Assembly (NCBI RefSeq): GCF_002777255.1 | Contig: NZ_CP017634.1 | Location: forward strand, 5,282,903 to 5,346,902 | Source: Candidatus Formimonas warabiya | GTDB lineage: Bacteria > Bacillota > Dehalobacteriia > Dehalobacteriales > Dehalobacteriaceae | Length of the DNA: 64,000 bases | Direction: 5' to 3' | Shown here: piece by piece, positions 36,876-46,479 of the stretch | Layout: every line of letters begins with the position of its first letter | Position numbering within the stretch: the stretch's first letter is position 1 | Notes under the pieces: model-generated | Databases searched by the model: none | What the model was told of the DNA's origin: nothing | Seen by the model: the letters and a program-made list of their open reading frames with translations, nothing else | Translations under genes and position numbers: made by a program

Positions 36876-38300
36876 ATGACTTTAAAGCCTAGACTTCATG
36901 TGATTTCCGAGCAGGATTATCCGAGAATTCATGAGGCAACTGTGAAGATACTTGGGGAAACGGGTGTGGTTTTTCATTCCGAGGAAGCATTGGCGGTTTT
37001 CCGAAAGCACGGCGCGAAGGTGATGAATAAAACTGTTTATCTGGACCGGACACGCATAGAGCAGGCGTTAGAAACCTGCCCCAGAACTTTTTCCTGGATG
37101 GCAAGAAATGAGAAGCATGCCGTAGTGGTAGGTGAAGAATGCCTGATTCAACCGAATGCCGGTCCGGTATATATTCAGGATTTGGACCGGGGACGCCGGT
37201 TAGCCTTATTAGAGGATTACTGTAACATTCAAAAACTTTGTCAGGCAAGTGATGTCGTGAACCTGGCCGGTCATATTCCGGTTAATCCTAGTGATGTGAA
37301 CCAGCAGGAAAAGCATTTGCGTATCATGCATGCGATGATCAAACACGCCGACAAACCTTTAATCGGGCACACCGTTTATCGAAAACAAGCCCAGGAAATG
37401 TTAGACATGATGGAAATAGCGATCGGCAAAAAAGGATGTCTTCAAGACAAGCACTATCTTGGGGTGGTGGTAAACCCCTTATCCCCCCTGGCCTACTCCG
37501 AGGATGCCCTGGAGACGATGCTTGTTTATGCCGAAAACAAACAGCCCATTGTGATAGCTCCCGCCATCATGGCGGGTGTCTCAGGGCCCATCAGTTTACT
37601 GGGTACCGTGGTCCAACAGAATGCCGAAATCTTAGCAGGCATCGTATTGGTGCAACTGATCAACCCGGGAAATCCTGTGGTATACTCGACGGCATCAACG
37701 ACGGCCTTTATGAAAAGGGCCAGTTATTGTGCCGGCACTCCGGAGGCAATGCTCATCAACATTCCCAATCTCCAAATGGGACAGGATTTTTATCATTTAC
37801 CGGTGCGGACCATGTGTGGGATTACCGAGGCGAAAACCATAGACAGCCAGTCCGGATTTGAAACCATGCAAAGTGTGATGATGGGGATGCTGGGAGGAGC
37901 CCATATTTTGGTACAGTGCCTGGGGGTTCTGGATGCACTGATGACGACATCTTACGAGAAATTTATCATCGATGAGGAAATCATCAGGCGGGTCAAATGT
38001 GTCGCCGGGGGAATCGATAACTCAGATAATGCCTTGGCAGTAGATGTGATACAGGAAATCGGCCCTACAGGAACCTATTTAACCCATCAAAGTACCTACG
38101 AGCATTTTAGAGAACGATGGGCGCCCACCATCTCCAATTGGGAACCATATGATAATTGGGCCAAGGCGGGAGGTGAGGAAATCGTTATAGCAGCAAATAG
38201 AAAGCTGAAAGAAATATTGCATCATGCTCCCCCATCTCTGATCGATGCAGCATTAGATCAAGAACTAATGCGTTATATTCATCAGTTAATAGAGGAGTGA
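36876..38300 (+). CDS. Non-pyrrolysine MttB-family methyltransferase (glycine betaine MtgB-like)
   Basis: A 474-residue member of the MttB superfamily without an amber codon. At the place equivalent to pyrrolysine it reads CGITEAKTIDSQSGFE, as in MtgB-type enzymes. MtgB of Desulfitobacterium hafniense demethylates glycine betaine to dimethylglycine and methylates a corrinoid protein; paralogues act on carnitine, proline betaine or butyrobetaine, so the exact substrate is open. ATG 36876 with GTGGAGGG upstream is preferred over TTG 36870. It lies between mttB and the second BCCT gene and probably belongs to the same operon. Confidence 0.88.
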   Translation: MTLKPRLHVISEQDYPRIHEATVKILGETGVVFHSEEALAVFRKHGAKVMNKTVYLDRTRIEQALETCPRTFSWMARNEKHAVVVGEECLIQPNAGPVYIQDLDRGRRLALLEDYCNIQKLCQASDVVNLAGHIPVNPSDVNQQEKHLRIMHAMIKHADKPLIGHTVYRKQAQEMLDMMEIAIGKKGCLQDKHYLGVVVNPLSPLAYSEDALETMLVYAENKQPIVIAPAIMAGVSGPISLLGTVVQQNAEILAGIVLVQLINPGNPVVYSTASTTAFMKRASYCAGTPEAMLINIPNLQMGQDFYHLPVRTMCGITEAKTIDSQSGFETMQSVMMGMLGGAHILVQCLGVLDALMTTSYEKFIIDEEIIRRVKCVAGGIDNSDNALAVDVIQEIGPTGTYLTHQSTYEHFRERWAPTISNWEPYDNWAKAGGEEIVIAANRKLKEILHHAPPSLIDAALDQELMRYIHQLIEE

Positions 38301-38316
38301 CCAAAGGAGGGGTATA

Positions 38317-39888
38317 ATGGAAATAAAAAAATCTCCCCATAAATATGCGAAAATAAACCATCTCACGTTCTGGGTCTCCGTTGCTGCTTGTATTGCTTTT
38401 TATGGACCGATGGTGATTTTTCAAAAACAGGTAGAAAAACCATTTACCCAATTATTTTTTATTGTTACCCATAGCACCGATTGGGTTTGGGAATTCGTTG
38501 TTTTTGGCGGGTTTGTGTTTTTATTATGGCTGGCTTTTGGGCGGTATGGCAATGTAAAATTAGGAGGGCCTGACGACAAATCGGAGTTCTCCACCTTTAC
38601 CTGGATCTCGATGATGTTTTGCGGCGGCTGCGGCGCCGGTCTTGTTTACTGGTCTTTGATTGAGCCCCTTTGGTATCTGGCTTATCCTCCCTTTTGGCTG
38701 GAACCTTTGTCCCCGCAAGCAGCCCAGTTTTCCCTGGCTTACGGCATTTTCCACTGGGGTTTTAGCGCCTGGGGAACCTATGGGATTCCTGCTGTAGCGT
38801 TTGCCTACATGTATTATGTGAGGAGAAAACCCTATCTCTATGCCAGTTATGCCTGCCGGGATGTTTTAGGAAAGGTTGCCGACGGGTGGGTAGGCAAGCT
38901 AATTGACGCTTCGGTAATTGTGGGAATTGTTGGAGGAACGGCGACCTCCCTTGGCTTTATTATTCCCATGCTTTCCAGACTGTCCGCGGAATACCTTGGC
39001 ATTCAGGACACCATGGGATTTAAAATCATTGTAGCCATACTCTTTTCTTGTTTGTACGGCTATAGTTGTTATCGAGGCTTATATGGAGGAATTGCCAAAC
39101 TGGCAGACTATAATATGTATTTAACTTTTATCATCCTGGGGTTTGTATTGCTGGCTGGTCCTACCATGTTCATGCTTTCCTTGTTCTGCGACAACTTTGG
39201 GGTGCTGGTACAGAATTTTGTGCGCATGAGTTTTTACACCGACCCCATTACAAAATCGGGTTTTCCTCAGGATTGGACAGTTTTTTACTGGGCATGGTGG
39301 ATTGCCTGGGCCATATACATCGGTCTTTTTGCTGCCAGGATATCCAAGGGACGCACCATCAGGGGACTTATTCTGAACATGGTTTTTTCTGCAACAGCAG
39401 GTTGTATGCTTATTTTCCTAATTTTTGGGGGTTACCAGGTGGACCTGGTGATGAATAAAGGTGTTCAATTAACCAAGATCTTGCAAGACCAGGGAGGACC
39501 TGCAGTGATATCCTATTTTTTAAACACGCTTCCTTTAAAAGCAATCATTATACCCTTCTTTATTTTCGTCATGGCGGTTTCTCAGGCTACCGGGATCGAT
39601 GCGGCATCCTATACCATTGCCAATATGTCTTGTTATGAGGTTCGGGATGGAGTAGAACCGCCAAGATGGGCCCGTGTTTTTTGGGCGGCAATCGTCTTTT
39701 TTGCCACAGTGGGATTGCTTATTGTAAACGCCATGAACGTGGTGAAGCTATCCACCGTAATCACAGTGATACCGGTGCTTTTCTTAATGATTATATTGGC
39801 TGTATCCATCGTAAAATGGCTTAGGGAAGATTTCGGTTATGGGACACAATTAGTTACGACAAAATATCTTCATGAAGAGACTAAATAA
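38317..39888 (+). CDS. Second BCCT-family transporter
   Basis: A 523-residue, twelve-helix transporter related to the one at 33694 but clearly diverged. Key segments are FCGGCGAGLVYWSLIEPLWY, YGIFHWGFSAWGTYGIPAVA, DWTVFYWAWWIAWAIYIGLF and ARISKGRTIRGL. The stretch WAWWIAWA resembles the Trp box of quaternary-amine carriers more closely than the first copy does. ATG 38317 follows AAAGGAGGGG, 14 bases after the mtgB-like stop. Pairing of each methyltransferase with its own transporter is plausible. A strong terminator follows. Confidence 0.93.
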   Translation: MEIKKSPHKYAKINHLTFWVSVAACIAFYGPMVIFQKQVEKPFTQLFFIVTHSTDWVWEFVVFGGFVFLLWLAFGRYGNVKLGGPDDKSEFSTFTWISMMFCGGCGAGLVYWSLIEPLWYLAYPPFWLEPLSPQAAQFSLAYGIFHWGFSAWGTYGIPAVAFAYMYYVRRKPYLYASYACRDVLGKVADGWVGKLIDASVIVGIVGGTATSLGFIIPMLSRLSAEYLGIQDTMGFKIIVAILFSCLYGYSCYRGLYGGIAKLADYNMYLTFIILGFVLLAGPTMFMLSLFCDNFGVLVQNFVRMSFYTDPITKSGFPQDWTVFYWAWWIAWAIYIGLFAARISKGRTIRGLILNMVFSATAGCMLIFLIFGGYQVDLVMNKGVQLTKILQDQGGPAVISYFLNTLPLKAIIIPFFIFVMAVSQATGIDAASYTIANMSCYEVRDGVEPPRWARVFWAAIVFFATVGLLIVNAMNVVKLSTVITVIPVLFLMIILAVSIVKWLREDFGYGTQLVTTKYLHEETK

Positions 39889-39911
39889 AAAATCTCATCT
39901 TCTGTCAAAAA

Positions 39912-39942
39912 AAACTGAAGTCAATTAGGACTTCAGTTTTTT
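39912..39942 (+). terminator. Terminator of the methyltransferase/BCCT operon
   Basis: AAACTGAAGTC (39912-39922) pairs perfectly with GACTTCAGTTT (39929-39939), ending in T6. Confidence 0.88.
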
Positions 39943-39952
39943 CTATTAAATA

Positions 39953-39984
39953 GGCCCTGTCCACATAAATCTGGTAAAGCTTAA
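39953..39984 (-). repeat. Fragment matching the 3' end of the MFS gene at 42154
   Basis: The 18 bases AAATCTGGTAAAGCTTAA (39967-39984) recur at 42175-42192, inside the end of the MFS gene. Flanking bases are similar, and the minus-strand translation LSFTRFMWTGPI-stop parallels ALSFTRFVRTRPV-stop. It appears to be a leftover of a duplicated MFS end. Confidence 0.5.
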
Positions 39985-39999
39985 CCTGATTTTTTTATT

Positions 40000-40044
40000 G
40001 AGCACACCCGGTATACGGGTTGGCAGCAAGCGCTTCATGTGCTC
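40000..40044 (+). promoter_or_regulatory. Nested dyad upstream of the DUF3231 genes
   Basis: GAGCACA (40000-40006) pairs with TGTGCTC (40038-40044) and encloses a second stem ACCCG/CGGGT around GTATA. It could be an operator or a 5' RNA structure. Confidence 0.4.
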
Positions 40045-40109
40045 CAACTCGAATATCAAGTGCAGAAAAGGGAAATGCTATTTGCTAAGTCATAAGCGGG
40101 AGGAATGGT

Positions 40110-41090
40110 ATGATACTCGGTCATAAATCCAACACAGCCAAAAATGCCGGATTAAGTGTTGAGGGAGCATATGTTTTGTGGCGCTTGCAGGTAGACCGGA
40201 ATACGTCGGTAGGTCATCTTAATGTGTTAAAAAATTATATCCATGATAAGGACTTCAGTATTTATGTACAGAAAATCATTTATGATTATCAAAAGGAAAA
40301 GACGGAAATTACCAAACTCCTGAACGAGTATTCCATAAGTGGTCCAGATCCTAATTCACGGGACTTGAACATCAAAAGCAATACTGAAGCCATGGCCGAC
40401 CAGGAGATGGCCCAGGTGATTTACCGGTTTATGCGGCTGGACGTGAATTTACTTCTCTTAAATATTAGAAATGTTGCCACCAATGATGCAGTACAACAAA
40501 AGATCATTGGTTTTGCCAAGGAAGCGATTAATCGCATTAATACCTTCATAAAGTATTTAAAAGTAAAAAACTGGCTCCTTCTTCCTCCCATGTATCCGGG
40601 CCTTCCGTCCAACAAAAGGGAAATGATCGCGATCAATGAAGTTTATCTTCTGTGGGACTATTTGGTTTATCGGTATAATGGATTGCGCCAAATCCAAATC
40701 TATGCAGAGTTTTCAGAAGATCCTGATTTCACTGCCCTCCTGAACACGAGTATTAAAGTACAAGAAAAGGACATCCAAAATTTAGAGGATAAGCTGATGT
40801 ATTACGGCATTCCTTTCCCTAAAGCCTACTCAAAAACCAATCCAAAAGTTGAATCTAAGGAAATTTATGAAGATAGATTCATGTTTAATACTGTTTTGCG
40901 GGGTATACAAGATTCTATTGCCATACGGGGATCGGCTGTACAAGAGGTAATCGTAAATGATGAGCTGCGCAACTTTTTTACCAAATTAGTTTTTTTAGAG
41001 TTGGATTTGCTGCTGCAGATGGCCGGCTTCGGGAAAGTAAAGGGCTGGGTAAATGTAACGCCCAAATATAAGTCTTTAGAGTCGGAATAA
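40110..41090 (+). CDS. DUF3231-like protein, duplicated helical domain (copy 1)
   Basis: The 326-residue, largely alpha-helical protein has two related halves of about 165 residues: each begins with an aromatic segment (AYVLWRLQVDRNTSV; VYLLWDYLVYRYNGL), continues with a long helix and ends with a FGKVKGW-type stretch. This fits DUF3231, a ferritin-like family seen mainly in spore formers. No signal peptide is visible, and its role is unknown. GGGAGGAATGGT precedes ATG 40110. A close paralogue follows 17 bases later, probably in one operon. Confidence 0.75.
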   Translation: MILGHKSNTAKNAGLSVEGAYVLWRLQVDRNTSVGHLNVLKNYIHDKDFSIYVQKIIYDYQKEKTEITKLLNEYSISGPDPNSRDLNIKSNTEAMADQEMAQVIYRFMRLDVNLLLLNIRNVATNDAVQQKIIGFAKEAINRINTFIKYLKVKNWLLLPPMYPGLPSNKREMIAINEVYLLWDYLVYRYNGLRQIQIYAEFSEDPDFTALLNTSIKVQEKDIQNLEDKLMYYGIPFPKAYSKTNPKVESKEIYEDRFMFNTVLRGIQDSIAIRGSAVQEVIVNDELRNFFTKLVFLELDLLLQMAGFGKVKGWVNVTPKYKSLESE

Positions 41091-41107
41091 TCAGAGGGGG
41101 AAATAGC

Positions 41108-42082
41108 ATGGTATTCGGTGTGAATTTGGGGTCAACCACGAGCTGCAAAATAAGTTCTGAGTCGGCATATATCATCTGGCGTTCTCTCATTGATAGAAAT
41201 GTCTCGGTAGAACACTTAAATGCGCTTGAAAATTATATCCATGATCAAGACTTTCTGAAAGTATGCAAAGATATCAATGAGGAATATCAAAAAGAGATTA
41301 AGCAACTGACTAAATTAGCGGACGCGTTTGGCATCAATGGTCCCGACCCATTCCTGCCGGGCCAAACCATAAAAAGTGATCAGGAAGTCATGCGTGATCA
41401 GGAAATTGGAGAGGTTCTGTACCGGTTTATGCGGCTGGACGTGAATATGATCTTGTTGAGTTTAAAATATGTGCCTATCAATGATGAGGTTCAGCAAAAA
41501 ATGATCAATCTGGCCCAAAAAGCCATGTATCGGGTAGATGCTTTTATCAAATATTTGAAGAAGAAAAACTGGATCTTTACTCCCCCTGAATATCGAAATA
41601 CCCCACCCAATGTCACGGAAAAGGTCGGTGTCAATGAGATTCATCTTTTGACTGATCATCTCCTTTTCCGTTATAACAATATCCGTCTTACGGAACTCTT
41701 TGCGGCATATGCCCAAGACCCCGATTTTGCGCTGGTTTTAAAGGCCGGAGTCCGGATATTGCAAAAAGAAGTAAAGCTTCTCGAAGATAGGCTTTTATAT
41801 TTTGGCATTGCTTTACCAAAAGCGTACCCGGATACGGTTCCAAAACCGGAAAAGAAGGAATATTTTGAGGACCGCTTTATTTTTAACACCATTCTGCGCG
41901 GCATGCAGGATGCTTTGGCCCTTCACGGTTCGGCGGTACAAGAAATCGTTGTCAATGATAAGCTGCGTGAGTTTTTTATCGACTTAGCGTTAGGTGAAAT
42001 AAACTTGATGGTGAAGATGTCTTTATATGGAAAAGGAAGAGGTTGGGCTAATTTGGTGCCAGGTTATCAGGCCGGTGAATAA
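41108..42082 (+). CDS. DUF3231-like protein, duplicated helical domain (copy 2)
   Basis: A 324-residue paralogue of the preceding gene, sharing FMRLDVN, LEDRLLYFGIALPKAYPDT, YFEDRFIFNTILRGMQDA and SAVQEIVVNDKLREFF at matching places. Conserved Asp/Glu/His positions in the helices (ALENYIHDQDF; EDRF) could bind metal as in ferritin-like folds, but this is not shown. AGAGGGGG precedes ATG 41108. Both copies kept full length, so a hetero-oligomer or divided function is possible. The next gene is convergent. Confidence 0.75.
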   Translation: MVFGVNLGSTTSCKISSESAYIIWRSLIDRNVSVEHLNALENYIHDQDFLKVCKDINEEYQKEIKQLTKLADAFGINGPDPFLPGQTIKSDQEVMRDQEIGEVLYRFMRLDVNMILLSLKYVPINDEVQQKMINLAQKAMYRVDAFIKYLKKKNWIFTPPEYRNTPPNVTEKVGVNEIHLLTDHLLFRYNNIRLTELFAAYAQDPDFALVLKAGVRILQKEVKLLEDRLLYFGIALPKAYPDTVPKPEKKEYFEDRFIFNTILRGMQDALALHGSAVQEIVVNDKLREFFIDLALGEINLMVKMSLYGKGRGWANLVPGYQAGE

Positions 42083-42153
42083 AGATACTGTTGGCCGGAA
42101 AAGTCCGCTCCCAGTTGATTCGTCTTTATCTTCTTCGTTGTTTTGTCAGGATA

Positions 42154-43572
42154 TTAGACCGGCCTTGTTCGTACAAATCTGGTAAAGCTTAAGGCAACGG
42201 AGAAAAGACAGGACAATGCGGCAAAGATCAGGACTAATTGATAGCCTTTTAAAAATGTATCGGTAACGGCCAGGATACCACGCTGGGAAAGCAAATTGAT
42301 ATCCATTTTGGTTGTGAGGGAGAAAATAAGCACGGATAAAGTAGTACCGGAAACCATGCCCAGGTTTCTGAAAAGCGCATTCATTCCCCCGGCGACACCA
42401 AGCTGATCTTTAGGCACCGCGCCCATGACGCTGCTGTTATTGGGTGACTGGAAAATGGATACGCCTCCCCCCAACAGGGCCATGAGGAGAATGATTGTGA
42501 TATGGGAAGAGGAGCTGTTTAACGTGGCAAGCCCAAATAATACGATGGTGTTGATCGCCAACCCGGTGACGGTAAGAGGCCGGTAAGTAACCTTATCCGA
42601 CAGCCACCCGCTAAAAGGGGCCACCACAGCCGCCGTAACAGGGTAAAAGGATATGATCAGCCCGGCGGACAAAGGGTCTAGCTTTAATACATACTGCAGG
42701 TAAAAAGGCATAAAAAGAAGGGTGGCACTGATGGCGACAAAGGATAAAAAGGCTGAGCCCAGGCCGAAAGAAAATTCATGAATATGAAAAAGATTTAAAT
42801 TGATTAAGGGGTTGCTGATTCTTTCCTCAAGAATGAAAAATAAGATCAATGCGGTAGCGGATAATAAAAGCAGAGAAATAAACAGAGGGACGGACACCTT
42901 TCTTTCCTGAAGGAAAAGAAGCCCGAGAAAAAGGAGTAATATTGCCGCACTAAACAAGAAAGTGCCTTTGATATCAAATCCTCTATTTTCCGGGGCGTCA
43001 TGCAGCTCGGGAATAATGGCAAAAGTCAGTACTGTGCCCACAAGGCCAATGGGAACGTTAATAAAAAATATCGATTGCCAACCTACCATGTGGACCAGTA
43101 TTCCTCCCAGGCTGGGTCCCACCAGACTCCCAATGGCAACGGTAGTACCTGTAATACCTAAGGCCTTTCCTCTCTCTCCAGGGGGGAAAACCCTGGTGAC
43201 AATGCCTTGGCTCAGCGCCATCATTGCTGAGGCGCCGACAGCCTGAAGCACCCGGGAGAAAACGAGCAATTGAAGATGATCGGATATTCCGCAAAGTGCG
43301 GAACCAACAGTGAAAATGATAAATCCAAATGCGAAAATGTTTTTCTTTCCATATATGTCCGACAGCTTTCCCCAAACAAGCAGAAGGACGGAAATGGTAA
43401 GAAGATAAGAAGTAACTACCCACTGAATGGCACTAATCGTAACATTCAGCTCCTGGGAAATAATGGGAAGGGCAATGTTCACAATGCTTCCATCCAGTGT
43501 TGCCATAAATGTGGATACGGAAACATTGAACAAAATTAGCCACCTTTGTAATTTTGTGACGTGCATAGGCAT
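42154..43572 (-). CDS. MFS efflux transporter, DHA2 family
   Basis: A 472-residue exporter with 14 predicted helices. The N-terminal motif (TLDGSIVNIALPIISQEL), motif A (GKLSDIYGKKNIF) and motif C (AIGSLVGPSLGGILVH) are clear. It is more similar to EmrB/QacA-like exporters than to sugar carriers. The start is ATG 43572 or the second Met at 43566, with GGTGGAGCAGGA upstream. It is divergent from the PAP2 gene. A short copy of its 3' end lies at 39953-39984. Confidence 0.92.
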   Translation of the reverse strand: MPMHVTKLQRWLILFNVSVSTFMATLDGSIVNIALPIISQELNVTISAIQWVVTSYLLTISVLLLVWGKLSDIYGKKNIFAFGFIIFTVGSALCGISDHLQLLVFSRVLQAVGASAMMALSQGIVTRVFPPGERGKALGITGTTVAIGSLVGPSLGGILVHMVGWQSIFFINVPIGLVGTVLTFAIIPELHDAPENRGFDIKGTFLFSAAILLLFLGLLFLQERKVSVPLFISLLLLSATALILFFILEERISNPLINLNLFHIHEFSFGLGSAFLSFVAISATLLFMPFYLQYVLKLDPLSAGLIISFYPVTAAVVAPFSGWLSDKVTYRPLTVTGLAINTIVLFGLATLNSSSSHITIILLMALLGGGVSIFQSPNNSSVMGAVPKDQLGVAGGMNALFRNLGMVSGTTLSVLIFSLTTKMDINLLSQRGILAVTDTFLKGYQLVLIFAALSCLFSVALSFTRFVRTRPV

Positions 43573-43751
43573 TTATCCTGCTCCACCAATTTTTCCTTAT
43601 TATTTGATACCGGATTCTTCTCCATTCACTTTTTCAATCCGGCATATGAATATTCTTATCAAAATCATTTCGGTTATGCATGGCATAGAAAGACCGCCGA
43701 AACGCCTGGCTTAAACATTGAATTTTGCTAAACCTTATATATAATAAGGAT

Positions 43752-44522
43752 ATGTTGAATAAGAGGGTGTATCGGGAGGGGGCTATAAAAATCAGATTTA
43801 TCGTTGCTTTCCATAAATTATGGGCTAGAAGCCGTACAAAAGCAGAAGGCCTTTATACTAAGAAGATTTCTCCCCTGGGTACTTTTGGAAACTATCTTTT
43901 AGGGGGATTGGTCTTGGGTCTGGTCTTTATGCTCCTATTTGCTAAGCTGTCTGAGGACTTAATCAATGACGAACTAAAACTGTTTGACCAAATTGTGATT
44001 CATGTAATTAATCTGATCCACGGCCCCTTAACAACGCAAATTATGAAAGGGATAACCAGTATGGGTTCTCCTGCTGTGATGCTTTTTCTCGCCGTCCTGG
44101 TCTGGATTTATTTCCTTTTGGCCAAAAAACACTTTTGGGATTCAAACATGGTGCTCATCGCCTTGACCGGTAGTTGGATCATGAATGAATTATTGAAATG
44201 GATCTTTCAACGGAGCAGGCCGGATATAGCAAGAATGGTACAAGTCACAGGATACAGCTTTCCCAGCGGCCATGCCATGGTCTCTTTTGCTTTTTATGGG
44301 ATGTTGGCTTATTTAACGTGGATTAACTTAACGAAAAGGAAAACAAAAGTTTTTTGCACGGGTATTCTTCTCCTCCTCATCTGCGCCATTGGCATCAGCC
44401 GGATCTATTTAGGCGTCCATTACCCAAGTGATGTTTTAGCCGGTTTTGCTGCTGGCGGGTTTTGGCTTGTAGGATGCATTCTTGGGTTACAGGCTATTCG
44501 GTATTACCGAAGTAATATATGA
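43752..44522 (+). CDS. PAP2-family membrane phosphatase
   Basis: A membrane phosphatase with the three PAP2 motifs: KWIFQRSRP, YSFPSGHAM and SRIYLGVHYPSDVLAG. Such enzymes remove phosphate from phosphatidic acid, phosphatidylglycerophosphate or undecaprenyl pyrophosphate at the outer membrane face. There are about six helices. The start is uncertain: TTG 43725, ATG 43752 and GTG 43767 are in frame; ATG 43752 follows ATAAGGA closely, and the cytoplasmic tail before the first helix is Arg/Lys-rich. It is divergent from the MFS gene. Confidence 0.88.
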   Translation: MLNKRVYREGAIKIRFIVAFHKLWARSRTKAEGLYTKKISPLGTFGNYLLGGLVLGLVFMLLFAKLSEDLINDELKLFDQIVIHVINLIHGPLTTQIMKGITSMGSPAVMLFLAVLVWIYFLLAKKHFWDSNMVLIALTGSWIMNELLKWIFQRSRPDIARMVQVTGYSFPSGHAMVSFAFYGMLAYLTWINLTKRKTKVFCTGILLLLICAIGISRIYLGVHYPSDVLAGFAAGGFWLVGCILGLQAIRYYRSNI

Positions 44523-44682
44523 TTTAAGTATGTCCAAAAGAGATTTCGATGCGCAGCTTTCGCCCGGGCATCGCAAAATTGTCAAGAGACAAAGTCCCCC
44601 CTTCTCCTATCTGACATATAATGAGATGGGTAACAGGAAAAATAAGAGCTTGTTGGAAAGAAATGAAGGGGGGAAAAAATAG

Positions 44683-45702
44683 ATGTATCGCAATTGCCTT
44701 TACTGCATGTATTACTATCCCTGCTGTTCTATGCCCATGATGATGAATCAATTTAGGTCCGGCTCCTTTCCGGGAATGGCGCATCAAAGAGGTGATATGA
44801 GACAGCGACCGTGCCGCGGCTTCATGTATCAGGTTAAAAGAGGCGACACCCTCTATTCTATTGCCCAGCACTATAAAATTTCTTTAAACAGTCTGATTGG
44901 GGCCAATCCGCAAATCACTGATCCGAATGTTCTCAGCATAGGTCAAACTATTTGTGTTCCGGGGGTAATGCCTCTTCCCACACCTGTTGAATGTACTGGA
45001 GAGATCTATTCCGTACGTTCAGGAGATAAGCTAACCGCCATTGCCCGGAGATTTAACGTAACGGTATCTGCGATCCTTGCCGCCAACCCTAGTATCAGTA
45101 ATCCGGATAACCTGATGGTGGGATTTAACCTTTGTATTCCACATGCCTGCAGCGGGCGTATTTATACCGTGCGTCAGGGAGATACCCTGTCGGGAATCGC
45201 GCAGCGGTTTGGGGTTCCCTATCGATCTCTGATTCAAGCCAATCCCCAGATCATCGATCCCAACCAGTTGTTCATAGGCCAAAACATCTGTATTCCGTCC
45301 GTGAGCCCAGTGGTCTACAGAAATACCCAGTATGGTTTTAGTTTTTCTCTGCCGGAGAGCTGGCGGGGATACCGAATTGTGACCGATAGATGGGAAGGCC
45401 TTGATATAAATGGCCAGGTGGTTGAAACGGGTCCGGAGATTATGATCCGGCATCCTCTATGGACTGCCGAAAGACCCCGGCAGGATATCCCCATCATGAT
45501 ATTTACCCTGGACCAATGGAGATCCCTGGAGCAGGATAAGTTCCACATTGGTGCCGCACCCATCGGTCCCAGAGAACTGGGCCGGAACAAGAGATACGTG
45601 ATGGCGCTTCCGGCCCGGTATAATTTCGCCTTCCCGGAAGGATATGAAGAGGTCGAAAGGATATTGGAAGGCAATCCTCTCCATACGGACGAAAATATAT
45701 AA
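44683..45702 (+). CDS. Protein with three LysM domains
   Basis: The 339-residue protein has a Cys/Met-rich N-terminus (YRNCLYCMYYYPCCSMPMMM), three LysM repeats (about 48-92, 107-151 and 162-206, each with a GDTLxxIAxxF-type start and ICVP/ICIP end) and a C-terminal domain of about 130 residues with YGFSFSLPESWRGY, a fold seen in LysM spore or envelope proteins. No classical signal peptide is present. Binding to peptidoglycan or spore cortex is likely; the Cys-rich start could cross-link it in a coat. AAGGGGGGAA precedes ATG 44683; a terminator follows. Confidence 0.88.
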   Translation: MYRNCLYCMYYYPCCSMPMMMNQFRSGSFPGMAHQRGDMRQRPCRGFMYQVKRGDTLYSIAQHYKISLNSLIGANPQITDPNVLSIGQTICVPGVMPLPTPVECTGEIYSVRSGDKLTAIARRFNVTVSAILAANPSISNPDNLMVGFNLCIPHACSGRIYTVRQGDTLSGIAQRFGVPYRSLIQANPQIIDPNQLFIGQNICIPSVSPVVYRNTQYGFSFSLPESWRGYRIVTDRWEGLDINGQVVETGPEIMIRHPLWTAERPRQDIPIMIFTLDQWRSLEQDKFHIGAAPIGPRELGRNKRYVMALPARYNFAFPEGYEEVERILEGNPLHTDENI

Positions 45703-45740
45703 CCCGGACCATTGTGGGGGTTAATTAATCTCGAGATAGT

Positions 45741-45780
45741 ACGCCGGTCGGGTGGATTTCACCTGGGCCGGCGTTTTTTT
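45741..45780 (+). terminator. Terminator after the LysM gene
   Basis: ACGCCGG (45741-45747) pairs with CCGGCGT (45768-45774), with an inner GGTG/CACC stem and T7. Confidence 0.85.
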
Positions 45781-45949
45781 CTAGGAATGAATAGGTCTGG
45801 TTAAGCCAATGTCGGATTTTTGTCTTGGACGGGCCGATCTAAAAAAATTTATATTAAATGGGCCGCCGGAAATACTATAAAGAGATATTGGCCTGGATTA
45901 ATCGGCCGGTGCATACATAAGGGCAGTATGGAAACTTGAGGAGTGAGCC

Positions 45950-46384
45950 ATGAAAGATAGAGTACTGATCGGGTTTATTTCCGGAATATTGGCTGCCATG
46001 GGAGCGGATATCATAAACTGGGTACTTTACTGTCTAAACTATACGGATATGAGATTTCTTGATTGGGCAGCAGTAGTATTTCTGGGGCATTTAGCTACTA
46101 ACCTGATGGAAGTGATTGTGATGCAAATTACCCAAATGATTTGGGACGGTGTGATGGGTATTGTGTTTATCATGATCATTCCGGCCATAAAATCCTATGG
46201 TCTGGTGATGAAAGGCGTCATTTTCGCATTTGTTTTATTGTTTATATTTAAAGGAGCTACCGTGCTGTTTGATTTGCCGGACTTGAAAATCATTTCTTTG
46301 GAGACATTTTTGTCAAATGTTTTTTGCACGATCATCTGGGGCATATTAGTTGCTTTGATTATCAAAAGGTTTAAGGCACTTTAG
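45950..46384 (+). CDS. Small membrane protein of unknown function
   Basis: A 144-residue protein with four predicted helices (about 5-27, 42-62, 70-110 and 120-140) and few charged residues. GAGGAGTGAG precedes ATG 45950. I do not recognise the family. It resembles small hydrophobic proteins of spore-forming Firmicutes. The APC permease follows 95 bases downstream, so co-transcription is possible. Confidence 0.7.
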   Translation: MKDRVLIGFISGILAAMGADIINWVLYCLNYTDMRFLDWAAVVFLGHLATNLMEVIVMQITQMIWDGVMGIVFIMIIPAIKSYGLVMKGVIFAFVLLFIFKGATVLFDLPDLKIISLETFLSNVFCTIIWGILVALIIKRFKAL

Positions 46385-46479
46385 CATCATCAAAAAGGGT
46401 GCTATATAAGGCATAATTGTGCCGGTGTTTTATGCACTCTATAAACCAATATTATCTGATAGTGCAGGAGAAGAAGTCT

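Noticed and set aside
44482..44682. Plus-strand ORF between the PAP2 and LysM genes
   Set aside because: It overlaps the end of the PAP2 gene in another frame and has no ribosome-binding site or recognisable sequence.
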